Positions 17,114-25,727 of a DNA stretch of 64,000 bases are shown piece by piece. Made by a program: the position numbers and the translations under genes. The notes under the pieces are model-generated. The model had not been told where the DNA came from. It searched no databases and saw nothing but the letters and a program-made list of their open reading frames with translations. Numbering within the stretch: the first letter of the stretch is position 1; every line of letters starts with the position of its first letter. This DNA comes from Pseudomonas sp. UBA5706 (GTDB lineage Bacteria; Pseudomonadota; Gammaproteobacteria; Pseudomonadales; Pseudomonadaceae), in contig NZ_DIHC01000038.1 of NCBI RefSeq assembly GCF_002419965.1, forward strand, positions 62,001 through 126,000, given 5' to 3'.

Positions 17114-17131
17114 ATGACAACATCTGGTCAA
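17114..17131. promoter_or_regulatory. Inverted repeat ATGACAA-N4-TGGTCAA upstream of marR
   Basis: An imperfect inverted repeat (ATGACAACATCTGGTCAA) that ends 24 bp before the MarR start codon. The GAC-to-GTC spacing of 8 is the same as in the perfect copy at 10503-10520. Its position fits an autoregulatory site. Confidence 0.5.
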
Positions 17132-17155
17132 TTCCACCGCTAATAGGATTGCCGG

Positions 17156-17647
17156 GTGAGCAATATTGATGGCAATGGCAGTAACCTGACGTTCGACCGT
17201 TCCGTACACAGCGAGCAAGGCGCCCGCGTTGCGGAACTGGTCGATGAAATTCTGCGCCTGCACGGGCGCATCATGAGCGCAAACAAACCTTCCGCGCTGG
17301 GCAGTTCGGCGCAAGCCATCGTACTGGCATCGATCGTGGTCGCGCCCGTACCGCCCACCGTCGCACGTATTGCCCGCAGCCTGGGGTTCGCCAGGCAGGG
17401 CATCCAGCGCATCGCCGATGGCCTGGTCGACCAGGGCTTTGCGCGGTATGCCGACAACCCTCATCACAAGACGTCAAAGTTGCTGGTCGCTACTGACAAA
17501 GGAAAAGAAACCTACGACCTCGCGAACCGGGAAAGCGCCGCGTGGACTGATCGCGTCGCTGAGGGGCTCGTCGCACACGAGCTTGACCAGGCGCTGAACG
17601 TACTGCGGCGGGTGCGACACAATCTGCAGCAGGATGCCGAAACCTGA
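17156..17647 (+). CDS. MarR-family transcriptional regulator
   Basis: A 163-residue winged-helix protein. The recognition-helix region reads VARIARSLGFARQGIQRIAD (about residues 75-95), followed by a wing DNPHHKTSKLLVATDKG and a C-terminal dimerisation helix. The start is GTG at 17156 with no good ribosome-binding site, so it may be weakly translated or leaderless. MarR proteins usually repress until a small ligand, often an aromatic acid or acyl-CoA, binds. It sits between the thioesterase and a crotonase gene on the same strand, next to a palindrome at 17114 and the island operator at 17688. Together with the TetR at 61904 it is one of only two regulators seen. Confidence 0.85.
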   Translation: MSNIDGNGSNLTFDRSVHSEQGARVAELVDEILRLHGRIMSANKPSALGSSAQAIVLASIVVAPVPPTVARIARSLGFARQGIQRIADGLVDQGFARYADNPHHKTSKLLVATDKGKETYDLANRESAAWTDRVAEGLVAHELDQALNVLRRVRHNLQQDAET

Positions 17648-17687
17648 GACGGCCTGCCAGAACGAAACAGCGATGGAGAAGTGGTGA

Positions 17688-17708
17688 TAACTGATGACAG
17701 GTTAGTTA
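17688..17708. promoter_or_regulatory. Operator palindrome 4 (upstream of crotonase 17791)
   Basis: TAACTGAT-GACAG-GTTAGTTA, an island-type 8-5-8 palindrome between the MarR stop and the crotonase ATG, 82 bp upstream of the latter. Confidence 0.7.
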
Positions 17709-17790
17709 CTCTATTTCCTTTCCCTGCCGGCGACGCCAGAAAGCTGGGCTGTTTCGGGCGAGTGCCGCATAACCTGCCGAGAACCGAACC

Positions 17791-18558
17791 ATGTCTGTGC
17801 TGCTCAGAACCCGCGAAAACACTATCGAGATCCTGACATTGAACCGTCCAGAGCAACGTAATGCGCTGGACAGCGCATTGATGGCTGCCCTGGGCCAGGC
17901 GCTTGACGATATCGCGCAAGACGATTCGATTCGCGTCGTCGTGCTGGCCGCCTCCGGGGACCGGGCGTTTTGCTCGGGCATGGACCTTAAGGACTTCTCA
18001 GATGCGCAACCTGACGGGCGACCTCGCTCGTCGCACTCACTGGACGCACTGCTGGACGGTCGCTACCCAAAGCCTGTGATCGCTGCCGTAAACGGAGCCG
18101 CAGTTGCCGGAGGCTTCGAGTTGGTGCTCGGCTGTGACCTGGTGGTGGCGGCCACACACGCCAGATTCGGCATCCCCGAAGTTCGACATGGGCTTTTCGC
18201 GCCGGGAGGTGGCGTTCTGCTACCAGTAAGAGTCCCGCTGGCCATCGCACTGGAAATGGGGCTCACCGGCAAGCTGATCGACGCATCGCGAGCCCGTGAA
18301 CTGGGGCTGGTCAATCATGTTGTCGAGCCTGAAGACGTCCTGGGCAAGGCCTTGGCGCTGGGGCTGCTCATTGGCACCAATGCACCGCTTGCGGTTGCCG
18401 CCACCAAAATGCTGATGTGGACCTGCGCCCGAGACGGTGCTCGGGAGGTGCGTGCCCGCGCAGAGAGCGCCATGATTCAGGTCTTTGACAGCGAGGATGC
18501 TCAGGAGGGGGCTCGCGCGTTCATTGAAAAACGCCTCCCTGAGTGGAAGGGGCGTTGA
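17791..18558 (+). CDS. Enoyl-CoA hydratase (crotonase)
   Basis: A 255-residue crotonase. The first oxyanion segment is AFCSGMDLKDF near residue 57, the second AAVAGGFELVLGCD near residue 107, and the first catalytic glutamate position is kept in GIPEVRHG, while the second glutamate position falls in the GLFAPGGG loop. It should hydrate or isomerise an enoyl-CoA. It is a single gene with its own operator (17688-17708) and is convergent, with only 9 bp between stops, with the hydrolase at 18568. Confidence 0.88.
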   Translation: MSVLLRTRENTIEILTLNRPEQRNALDSALMAALGQALDDIAQDDSIRVVVLAASGDRAFCSGMDLKDFSDAQPDGRPRSSHSLDALLDGRYPKPVIAAVNGAAVAGGFELVLGCDLVVAATHARFGIPEVRHGLFAPGGGVLLPVRVPLAIALEMGLTGKLIDASRARELGLVNHVVEPEDVLGKALALGLLIGTNAPLAVAATKMLMWTCARDGAREVRARAESAMIQVFDSEDAQEGARAFIEKRLPEWKGR

Positions 18559-18567
18559 GAACCGCGA

Positions 18568-19458
18568 TCATCGAGCCGGGGACACCAGTGCATGGCGATC
18601 GAGAAATGCGAGAATGGCAGCGTTGAACACATCGTTTCGGTCGCCCGCCACCATGTGACCTGCGCCTTCGACATCGACGAATTCCAGCTGAGGTATGAGG
18701 GCCTGCAAATGTCGCACGCCCTGCGGACTGACCACATCGCTCTGCGTGCCACGGACCAGCAGCACGGGCATCGGGATTTTCCCGGCGGCCTGCTCCATGC
18801 GAGCGCTGATAGAAGCAATTCTCTGCTCGTGATCGTCCGCCAGGAGCCGTGGGTCCCAGTGCCAATACCAGCGGCCGTCATCTCGCAGTCGCAGGTTTTT
18901 CTCCAGCCCTCGGCTCTGGGTTTTTCGGGCCCTGTGCGGGTTGTAGGCGTCCACTGCCGCGGCAGCGCTTGCCAAGCTGCTGAAGCCGTCGCGGTGTCGG
19001 GTCATGAAGTCGATGATGTGCGCCACGCCACCGGCTTCGAGTCTGGGCGTCACGTCCACCAGAATCAGCGCGCGGGCCAGGCTGGGATGGTCCGCACAAG
19101 CGATCATCGAATGCACGCCCCCCATGGAGGCGCCGATCAGCACCGGCGGGGCGGGAAGCACCTTGATGACGGCCAGCAGATCGTCCACCTGGCTTTGCAG
19201 GCTGTAATCGCCGTCTTCGACCCACTGCGATTCACCATGCCCGCGGGCATCCAGAGAGATTACCCGGTAACCCTGCGCTGCCAACGCGTCATGGGCTTGC
19301 GACCACGAATGTCGGGTTTGCCCGCCCCCATGCAGCAGCACCACCGGCGTGCCATTGATCGGCCCACCGACGTCCGCCGCCAGCCTGTTGCCCTTGCCAC
19401 CGCTAAACCAATGAGTTGTTACGTTCATGCCTGGCTCTTGATTGCTGTTCGTCGCCAT
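18568..19458 (-). CDS. Alpha/beta-hydrolase
   Basis: A 296-residue alpha/beta-hydrolase. HGGGQTRHSW is the oxyanion loop, GASMGG the nucleophile elbow, RGTQSDVV carries the acid and EGAGHMVAG the histidine, so the triad is complete. Members cleave esters, lactones, epoxides or C-C bonds of beta-diketones. Start choice is unclear: the ATG at 19458 (MATNSNQ) and the one at 19428 (MNVTTHW) both have weak ribosome-binding sites. Operator 5 lies 28 bp upstream of the longer start, and the gene is divergent from an MFS gene. Confidence 0.83.
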   Translation of the reverse strand: MATNSNQEPGMNVTTHWFSGGKGNRLAADVGGPINGTPVVLLHGGGQTRHSWSQAHDALAAQGYRVISLDARGHGESQWVEDGDYSLQSQVDDLLAVIKVLPAPPVLIGASMGGVHSMIACADHPSLARALILVDVTPRLEAGGVAHIIDFMTRHRDGFSSLASAAAAVDAYNPHRARKTQSRGLEKNLRLRDDGRWYWHWDPRLLADDHEQRIASISARMEQAAGKIPMPVLLVRGTQSDVVSPQGVRHLQALIPQLEFVDVEGAGHMVAGDRNDVFNAAILAFLDRHALVSPAR

Positions 19459-19486
19459 AGTGGTACGGATGTCGCGTGGAAATCAA

Positions 19487-19507
19487 TAAATAAAAGAGTG
19501 TCATTTA
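19487..19507. promoter_or_regulatory. Operator-like palindrome 5 and AGTGTCAT direct repeat
   Basis: TAAATAAA-AGAGT-GTCATTTA is a weaker copy of the island operator. The octamer AGTGTCAT occurs at 19497-19504 and again at 19512-19519, a 15-bp spacing. Both lie in the 109-bp region between the divergent hydrolase and MFS genes. Confidence 0.5.
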
Positions 19508-19567
19508 TATAAGTGTCATGTTTACAATCCCGAAAGCCCGAAAATTACAATAATGGAGGTTTTGCCC

Positions 19568-20899
19568 ATGTCGAATATCTCACCCAGAGGCGGTTCGAGC
19601 CTGTCGATTGACCTCACTGAATTTCGCCGAGGTTGGCGAATACTGATCCTGGCGCTGATCGGCATCGGCACATCCGTCAGCGTCGCGCCGCTGTATTCGT
19701 TCGGCACGCTGATCGTGCCGCTGCAACAGGCTTTTGGTTGGACCCGTGAGCAGATCCAGCCCGGCATCGCGTTTCTGTTCGGCTTCTCGGTGATTTCCGT
19801 ACAGCTGGGGGGCTGGTTGATCCGCCGCCATGGCGTGCGGCCGGTTGCGCTGATCTCTCTGGTGACGTTGGCGGCAGGGTATCTGCTAATGACACTAAAC
19901 AAGGGCTCGATCATTCAGTTCTATGCGGGCTACAGCCTGCTTGCCTTCGCTGGACTCGGCACGACCATGGTGACCTGGACGCAGCTGGTCAACCTTTGGT
20001 TCGACCGCAACCGAGGTCTGGCGCTGGCTATCATCCTATGCGGCACCGGGCTCTGTGCGCTGGTGATGCCCAATGTCATAAGCTGGGCGATCGCGCAGTG
20101 GGATTGGCGCGCCGGCTACTGGATTCTCGCCGCTATTCCGCTTGTGGTCACGCTGCCGCTCACACGCCTCTGGCTGACTCAGGAAGTGCCGGTGGCAAAC
20201 ACCGTTCCCCAGCCCCAGCAAGAAAAGGCGTTGCTCCCGGGCATGCCGTTGCGTCTGGTGGTGCGCAGCAAACGTTTCTGGTTGTGCAACGTCGCCTTGA
20301 CGCTGGCAACAGTCTCGATGATCGGGATGGTGACCAATACCGTGCCCATGTTGCGAGATCGCGGCATGTCCGCCGCAGACGCTGCTACCGCGTTCAGCGT
20401 GTACGGTATTTCCCTGATTCTCGGCCGTGTGCTGGTCGGCTATCTGGTTGATCGTTTATGGGCGCCCGGTGTGGCGTTGGTTGTCATGCTGATGCCCGCC
20501 ATGGGCTGTTTTCTGTTCTACAGTGGCGACAACCACATGGGTATGCTGATGCTGGCCTCGTTGCTGGTCGGGTTTGGCGCGGGCGCGGAACTGGACATCG
20601 CCGCGTTCCTCATGGCGCGTTATTTCGGTATGCGCGACTACAGCCGCGTCTTTGCGATGCATATGGGCGTGATTGGTCTGATCAGCACGCTGGCACCGTT
20701 CTTCTTCGGTTATCTCTACGCCAGGAGCGGTGCCTATACCTCGTTGATGGTCTTCTGCATGATCAGCTTCGTGTCGGCCGCGGTGTTGCTGCCACTGCTG
20801 GGGCGCTACCCGACTTTCGCTGATCCAACGGTTGAAAGTCGCGCCGGGGCAGTGCCAGTGGAGCCGGTTGCCAACGCTCCGTTGAGAGCCGGCAGTTGA
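19568..20899 (+). CDS. MFS transporter, OFA/monocarboxylate-like
   Basis: A 443-residue inner-membrane carrier with about twelve hydrophobic segments. The block NLWFDRNRGLALAI between segments 4 and 5 is typical of the oxalate/formate antiporter and monocarboxylate-transporter branch, so uptake or exchange of an organic acid is likely. I chose ATG 19568 because GGAGGT lies at 19555-19560; the ATG at 19553 contains that ribosome-binding site inside its own codons. The stop overlaps the TesB start (TGATG), so the two genes are coupled. It is divergent from the hydrolase at 19458. Confidence 0.88.
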   Translation: MSNISPRGGSSLSIDLTEFRRGWRILILALIGIGTSVSVAPLYSFGTLIVPLQQAFGWTREQIQPGIAFLFGFSVISVQLGGWLIRRHGVRPVALISLVTLAAGYLLMTLNKGSIIQFYAGYSLLAFAGLGTTMVTWTQLVNLWFDRNRGLALAIILCGTGLCALVMPNVISWAIAQWDWRAGYWILAAIPLVVTLPLTRLWLTQEVPVANTVPQPQQEKALLPGMPLRLVVRSKRFWLCNVALTLATVSMIGMVTNTVPMLRDRGMSAADAATAFSVYGISLILGRVLVGYLVDRLWAPGVALVVMLMPAMGCFLFYSGDNHMGMLMLASLLVGFGAGAELDIAAFLMARYFGMRDYSRVFAMHMGVIGLISTLAPFFFGYLYARSGAYTSLMVFCMISFVSAAVLLPLLGRYPTFADPTVESRAGAVPVEPVANAPLRAGS

Positions 20900-21774
20900 T
20901 GACAGTGACGGACGAGTCGGGGATGAACGCACCTGATCGTGACTTGAACCGGCTTTTCGCCCTTGAGCCTCTGGGCGACTCACGGTTCAGCGCCAGCGGC
21001 CATGACGCCAATCTCAATGGCCGCGTGTTTGGGGGGCAGTTGTTGGCACAGACGCTACTGGCGGCGCAACACGTGTGCCCCGATGTGGCCGCGACGCTGC
21101 ATGTTCTTTTTTTGCGCGGAGCGCTGCCCGATGAACCGCTGCGTTATGAGGTCCAGGTGTTGCAGTCCGGACGACGGTTCAGCAGCTGCCGGGTTCGTGG
21201 CAGCCAGCGAGGGCGTGCGGTGGTCGAGGCTCAGGTCACGTTGCAGCAGCTCATAGAGGGTTACAGACACGCGGCACCCGCGCCCGAAGTTGCCAATCCG
21301 GAACAGTTGCCCGCGCTTTCACAAATGCGTGATGCGACGGGGGCCAGTCTCGATTACATGTGTAAGCCCGGAATCGAATTGCGATTGATCGCCACCCGCG
21401 AATCGATGTTCCATCCGACCACCGAGGCGCGGCTGTGCTATTGGGCGAAATTACAGAAGCCGCTGGGCGGTGATCTCGCCAGGCAGCAGGCGGCGTTGGC
21501 CTACTTGAGTGACTACTGGATCAATGGCGCGGCGATCGGTCATCACGTGCCGCTGGTGGGCGCTCGGGACTCTCTGTACGTGGCCAGTCTGAATCACTCG
21601 TTGTGGTTTCATGCAGCGTCCCGCGCCGATGACTGGTTACTGTTTGTCTGTGAAAGCCCGGTGATGCAAAGGGGCAGGGGACTGACCTGGGTGCGCATCT
21701 ACGACCGCGACAGGCAACTGGTCGCATCGGCGTCACAGGAGTCGGTGATAGGGTTGCGGCAAAACGAGGAATAA
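20899..21774 (+). CDS. Acyl-CoA thioesterase II (TesB-like)
   Basis: A 291-residue double-hotdog thioesterase. The TesB landmarks are NGRVFGGQLLAQ near the N-terminus, LAYLSDYW with the catalytic aspartate, ASLNHSLWFH where serine replaces the usual threonine, and VASASQES with the glutamine. It would hydrolyse medium- to long-chain or bulky acyl-CoA. ATG 20899 overlaps the MFS stop. Coupling to a carboxylate transporter suggests export or relief of accumulated acids, or CoA recycling; this is inference. Confidence 0.9.
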   Translation: MTVTDESGMNAPDRDLNRLFALEPLGDSRFSASGHDANLNGRVFGGQLLAQTLLAAQHVCPDVAATLHVLFLRGALPDEPLRYEVQVLQSGRRFSSCRVRGSQRGRAVVEAQVTLQQLIEGYRHAAPAPEVANPEQLPALSQMRDATGASLDYMCKPGIELRLIATRESMFHPTTEARLCYWAKLQKPLGGDLARQQAALAYLSDYWINGAAIGHHVPLVGARDSLYVASLNHSLWFHAASRADDWLLFVCESPVMQRGRGLTWVRIYDRDRQLVASASQESVIGLRQNEE

Positions 21775-21796
21775 GCGGCCCGCCAGCGCGGGCCGC
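21775..21796. terminator. Hairpin between convergent TesB and ligase genes
   Basis: A perfect 9-bp stem GCGGCCCGC / GCGGGCCGC with a CAGC tetraloop lies directly after the TesB stop, and 9 bp before the end of the convergent ligase. There is no clear T run, so it is probably a barrier hairpin rather than a strong intrinsic terminator. Confidence 0.6.
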
Positions 21797-21805
21797 AGGT
21801 GTGCG

Positions 21806-23431
21806 CTAGCGCTTATGTAGAATGAACCCGGCCCTCTCGCGATCCCAGGTAGTGGCGGTCACGCCTTCGTCTCGTAACTGAAACTTGTAGATCCGTCCCA
21901 GTGGGCTCTTGGGCAACTGTGCGCGAAACTCGATGTATCGAGGCACAGCGTAGTAAGGCATCTCTTCGCTGGCCCAGCGGCACAATGACTCGCCATCGAG
22001 TGTGCTTTGCGCCTTGAGGGTCAGCGTGACCTTCAGTTCATCTTCCCCAAGGTCCGAAAGCACTGCGTGTGCAGCGACTTCGTCGACGAGCGGGTGGCGA
22101 AGAAAGGCGCGCTCGACTTCGAAACTGGAAATATTCTCGCCTCGGCGGCGCAAATAGTCTTTCTTGCGATCCACGAAGTAAAAGTAATCGTCGTCGTCGA
22201 ACATGCCGATATCGCCGGTGTGGAACCACATATTGCGCATGACCTTGAGCGTGTCCTCGGGCCGGCGCCAGTAACCCTCGAACATGATGTGCGGCTTGCG
22301 CGGACGCACAAGGATCTCACCAGGGGTGTTGGCTGGCAGTTCGTTATCGTGATCGTCGACGATGCGCACGTCGAAGTCTTCGCGGTTGCGTTTACCGGAG
22401 CTGTTGGGCTTCATCGGCGTGCCAAACGGCAGCAGGGAGGGCAGTGAGCACTCGCTCAGCCCGAATCCGCCACAGATGGTATGCGTGACGCCGAAACGTT
22501 GTTTCCAGGTGTCCTGCACCGGCACGGGGAACGGCGCGCCGTTGACCATCCAGACCTGGCCTTTGCAACGCAGCATGGCGTCGTTGTCTGGCGCACCGGC
22601 AAGCATCGGCAGCATCGAAGCCAGCAGCTGTACGTCATTGGCCCCCGTGCGCTCGATTTCCGGCCAGAAGTTCGACACCGAGAAGCGCGGATAGATCGCC
22701 ACCTGCGCGCCGACCATCATGTTCGCCAGCACTGTGCTGGCCACAGCGTTGAAATGAAACAGCGGCAGAGGCGTCCAGGTGATGGTTTCAGCGCCGCGGC
22801 TGGCGATCTTCAGCATCTGCCGCGCCATGCTGCAGGCGTAGTTGTGGCTGATCATGCAGCCCTTAGAGGGGCCGGTGGTGCCGCCGGTATAAATCAACAT
22901 CGCCAAGTCACCGGGCAACACTTGTTCTTCGGGCTGGCTGGCATCATCGCTGAGCAACTGGGTCCAGGCCATCAGTTGGCCGTCGAACGACAACGCCGGA
23001 CGTTCGCCGCGATGAATCAGGGTTTCGAGCTTTGGCAGACGGTCCGCGACCTGCACCACCCGCTGGGCGTAGTCACTTTCGGCAATGATGATCGATGCGT
23101 TTGCATCGGACACCTGATGCACCAGAAACTCGCCCTTCAGCGCGGTATTAACCGGGACGCTGACCGCGCCCAGTTTGTTGATCGCGAACCAGATGAAAAC
23201 CGCGTCGGCAGAGTTATCCAGCAGCGTCACCACGGTCTGCCCCTTGCGTACGCCCAGCTGCTTGAGGCCGTTGGCTAACCTGCACGCGAAATGATCGATA
23301 TCGCTGAAGCTATGGGTGTCACCCAGGAAATCAAGGAATTGTCGGTCGCCGTAAGCGCCAACGGCCCGTTGCAGAACCGCATTGATCGTGTCCAGATGAT
23401 CGCTGCTCCAGCCGGGTTCAGGTGTTGACAT
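21806..23431 (-). CDS. AMP-forming acyl-CoA ligase (ANL superfamily)
   Basis: A 541-residue adenylate-forming enzyme, a close paralogue of the ligase at 14939. A3 is LIYTGGTTGPSKGCMISHN, A5 region GGFGLSECS, A7 MWFHTGDIGMF and A8 DRKKDYLRRRGENISSFE. It would make a CoA thioester from a carboxylate. I chose ATG 23431 (MSTPEPGW) because GAGGT precedes it; an in-frame GTG lies five codons upstream. It is a single leftward gene divergent from the Ltp2-like gene at 23660, with a weak operator between them. Two near-copies may serve successive intermediates or two related substrates. Confidence 0.91.
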   Translation of the reverse strand: MSTPEPGWSSDHLDTINAVLQRAVGAYGDRQFLDFLGDTHSFSDIDHFACRLANGLKQLGVRKGQTVVTLLDNSADAVFIWFAINKLGAVSVPVNTALKGEFLVHQVSDANASIIIAESDYAQRVVQVADRLPKLETLIHRGERPALSFDGQLMAWTQLLSDDASQPEEQVLPGDLAMLIYTGGTTGPSKGCMISHNYACSMARQMLKIASRGAETITWTPLPLFHFNAVASTVLANMMVGAQVAIYPRFSVSNFWPEIERTGANDVQLLASMLPMLAGAPDNDAMLRCKGQVWMVNGAPFPVPVQDTWKQRFGVTHTICGGFGLSECSLPSLLPFGTPMKPNSSGKRNREDFDVRIVDDHDNELPANTPGEILVRPRKPHIMFEGYWRRPEDTLKVMRNMWFHTGDIGMFDDDDYFYFVDRKKDYLRRRGENISSFEVERAFLRHPLVDEVAAHAVLSDLGEDELKVTLTLKAQSTLDGESLCRWASEEMPYYAVPRYIEFRAQLPKSPLGRIYKFQLRDEGVTATTWDRERAGFILHKR

Positions 23432-23527
23432 GAATCTTGACCTCACTGTTGTTTTTGTTGGGAGTGCCTGTCATGCACGAGGGGCTCACGCCCCAAGCCT
23501 TCATGCAATCCGTCACCTTATCGCTGA

Positions 23528-23548
23528 TAACTGACTGATTGACATTTT
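23528..23548. promoter_or_regulatory. Operator-like palindrome 6 (weak right arm)
   Basis: TAACTGAC-TGATT-GACATTTT. The left arm fits the island consensus well and the right arm poorly. It lies in the 228-bp divergent region between the ligase (23431) and the Ltp2-like gene (23660). Nothing else is recognised in that region except a short TTAATG-A-CATTAA palindrome at 23638-23650 near the start codon. Confidence 0.45.
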
Positions 23549-23659
23549 TCGGAGTCTGCATCAGTGTGGGTCAGGGGTCAATACACGCTGTGAAAACGAG
23601 AACTGCGCCGTTCAGAGCGCCGGCGTGAACGCTCAAATTAATGACATTAAGGATCGCAC

Positions 23660-24847
23660 ATGGCGACGGTAGGTGAACGCAACGCAGTCATTTCCGGTAT
23701 CGGGCAATCACAAGTCGGGCGGCGGCTGGGGCGCAGCGGTCTGGACCTGACTCTGGAGGCGGTCGCGCAGGCGTTGGCGGATGCCGGTCTGACGCGCGAG
23801 GACATCGACGGCGTATCCAGTTGGCCTGGCTACAGTGCTGAAATGCCGGGCTTTTCGCCTGTGTCGATCAACGCCCTCAGGGACAGCTTGAAGCTTGAAC
23901 TTAACTGGTATAACGCCGGCAACGAAGCCACCCAGATGAGCGCGTTGATCAACGCCTGCATGGCGGTGGCCTGTGGACAGGCGCGCCACGTGCTCTGCTT
24001 TCGTACGGTGCTTGAATCCAGTGCCGCTGCGCAACGCGCCCATGCCGCCCATGCCGCCCAGGGCCCCGCGCCTCGCGTCTCGGGATACAACGAATTTCTG
24101 GCCCCATTCGACGCGCTGTCACCCGCCAATTGGGTTGGCTTGGTTGCCAGCCGCTATTTTCACGAGTTCGGCGCCAGCCGCGAGCAGCTGGGAGCGATTG
24201 CCCTGAATGCGCGCAAGAACGCGATGCTCAACCCCAACGCGGTCTACCGCGATCCGCTGACCATGGAGCAGTATCTGGGGTCACGGATGATCTCCACGCC
24301 GCTTTGTCTTTATGACTGCGACGTACCGGTCGATGGCGCCACGGTGCTGATCGTGTCCCACCGTGATGCGGCCAAAGACCTGCGCTCGTTACCGGTACAG
24401 GTCGAATCGATCTGTGGCCCGTTCAAGGGCCACGACAGCTGGGATCAGATGCCTGACTTGACGCGCTACTACGCCGAGGAAGCGGGCAAGCGCCTCTGGA
24501 GCCGCACCGATTTCAAACCCAAGGACGTCAAGTTGGCTGAACTGTATGACGGTTTCAGCATGCTGACGTTGCTATGGCTCGAGGCGCTGGGATTCTGTGG
24601 CCGGGGCGAAGCCGCTGCATTCGTCGAGGGCGGGCAGCGCATTGCCCTTGATGGAGAGCTGCCACTGGCGACTCATGGCGGACAATTGTCCGCTGGACGT
24701 CTGCACGGCATGGGTTATATCCACGAAGCGGTGGTTCAGCTGCGCGGCGAAGGGGGCGCGCGTCAAGTACCGAACGGCCCGCAATTGGCCGTTGCCACCA
24801 ACGGCGGCGGACCGTTCGCAGGCGCGGTACTGCTCTCCACTCATTGA
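23660..24847 (+). CDS. Cysteine-less thiolase-fold protein, Ltp2/Sal1-like aldolase
   Basis: A 395-residue thiolase-superfamily protein. Where SCP-X has its nucleophilic cysteine (NNACASGS) this one reads YNAGNEATQ, so thiolysis is not expected. It keeps ELYDGFS, a SAGRLHGMGY block in place of the KGHPLGATG block, and ATNGGGPFAGAVLL at the end. These features match Ltp2 and Sal1, which with a DUF35 partner cleave a beta-hydroxyacyl-CoA by retro-aldol reaction in steroid side-chain degradation. DUF35 candidates are at 6545 and 56705. A strong terminator follows directly. The substrate is not known. Confidence 0.86.
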   Translation: MATVGERNAVISGIGQSQVGRRLGRSGLDLTLEAVAQALADAGLTREDIDGVSSWPGYSAEMPGFSPVSINALRDSLKLELNWYNAGNEATQMSALINACMAVACGQARHVLCFRTVLESSAAAQRAHAAHAAQGPAPRVSGYNEFLAPFDALSPANWVGLVASRYFHEFGASREQLGAIALNARKNAMLNPNAVYRDPLTMEQYLGSRMISTPLCLYDCDVPVDGATVLIVSHRDAAKDLRSLPVQVESICGPFKGHDSWDQMPDLTRYYAEEAGKRLWSRTDFKPKDVKLAELYDGFSMLTLLWLEALGFCGRGEAAAFVEGGQRIALDGELPLATHGGQLSAGRLHGMGYIHEAVVQLRGEGGARQVPNGPQLAVATNGGGPFAGAVLLSTH

Positions 24848-24875
24848 TCGCGCCGCCCTTGAGCGGCGCGATTTT
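24847..24875. terminator. Strong bidirectional terminator
   Basis: A perfect 10-bp stem ATCGCGCCGC / GCGGCGCGAT with a 6-base loop, followed by T residues, begins at the stop codon of the Ltp2-like gene and reaches the stop of the convergent SDR. Confidence 0.85.
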
Positions 24876-25699
24876 CAGCCGTGGTAAAGGTTCCACTCGC
24901 CATCATGGGGTGAACGTGTCCAGCCGCTGGAGGCGATGGCCCCGCCGTCTACCGGAATGGTCAGGCCAGTGGTGTAGCTGGACATCGTCGAGCACAGGAA
25001 TACCACCACGTTGGCCAACTCTTCGGGGGTGCCGGTTCGTCCCATGGGAATGTAACGGTCGCGCGCTGCATTGGCCGCGTCGCCTGCTGCGTCGAACCAA
25101 CGTCTGAGCCCCTTGGTTTCGATCATGTCTGGTGCCAGTGCGTGAACCCTTATCTGGTGCTCGGAGAGCTCAAGCGCCATTGAGCGGGTAAAGCTGATCA
25201 TTCCGGCTTTGCAGGCAGCGTACACCGCATATCCTGGCGCAGCCCGCAGGCCTTCGCTGCTGGCGATGTTGATCACAGTCCCGCCGCGTTGACCGGCAAT
25301 CATGGCCTGCGCGGCCGCCTGCGTGGCGGTGAGCATGCTGATGAAGTTCAGCTCGATATGTTTGCGCCAACTGTCTTCGCTCTGCTCAAGAAAGGCGCGC
25401 TGGCGAACGCCGCCAGCGTTGTTGACGAGAATGTCGAGTCGACCGAAGTGGTCCGTGCCCCGGGCGATGGCTTCGCGCAGTGCGCTGCTGTCGGTGACGT
25501 CGACCGCAACGAACTGCGCGTCGTAACCTTCGTTGGTCAGCTCGCACGCCAGTGCCTGACCCTGTTCCCGGTCCACGTCGGCGATCGTCACCGCTGCGCC
25601 GAAAAGGCACAGGGCACGAGCGATTCCCGCACCAAGACCGTTGGCGCCTGCGGTGATGAATGCGACTTTGCCATCGAGGCGAATAGCGCCCTGCGTCAT
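24875..25699 (-). CDS. SDR family oxidoreductase
   Basis: A 274-residue short-chain dehydrogenase: TAGANGLGAG cofactor loop, NNAGGVRQ, INIASSEG with the catalytic serine, VYAACK active site and PVDGGAIASSGW near the end. The C-terminal extension of about 20 residues is longer than in FabG. I chose ATG 25699 with GGAGGG upstream rather than a longer frame that overlaps the MaoC gene. It is the second gene of the leftward MaoC-SDR operon under operator 7. A hydratase-then-dehydrogenase order is chemically sensible, but its stereochemistry cannot be told. Confidence 0.87.
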   Translation of the reverse strand: MTQGAIRLDGKVAFITAGANGLGAGIARALCLFGAAVTIADVDREQGQALACELTNEGYDAQFVAVDVTDSSALREAIARGTDHFGRLDILVNNAGGVRQRAFLEQSEDSWRKHIELNFISMLTATQAAAQAMIAGQRGGTVINIASSEGLRAAPGYAVYAACKAGMISFTRSMALELSEHQIRVHALAPDMIETKGLRRWFDAAGDAANAARDRYIPMGRTGTPEELANVVVFLCSTMSSYTTGLTIPVDGGAIASSGWTRSPHDGEWNLYHG

Positions 25700-25727
25700 A
25701 TCATTGCCCTCCAGAAAATCCCTGACC

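Noticed and set aside
23638..23650. Palindrome TTAATG-A-CATTAA near the Ltp2-like start
   Set aside because: Short, single occurrence and different from both motif classes; chance is likely in an AT-rich leader.
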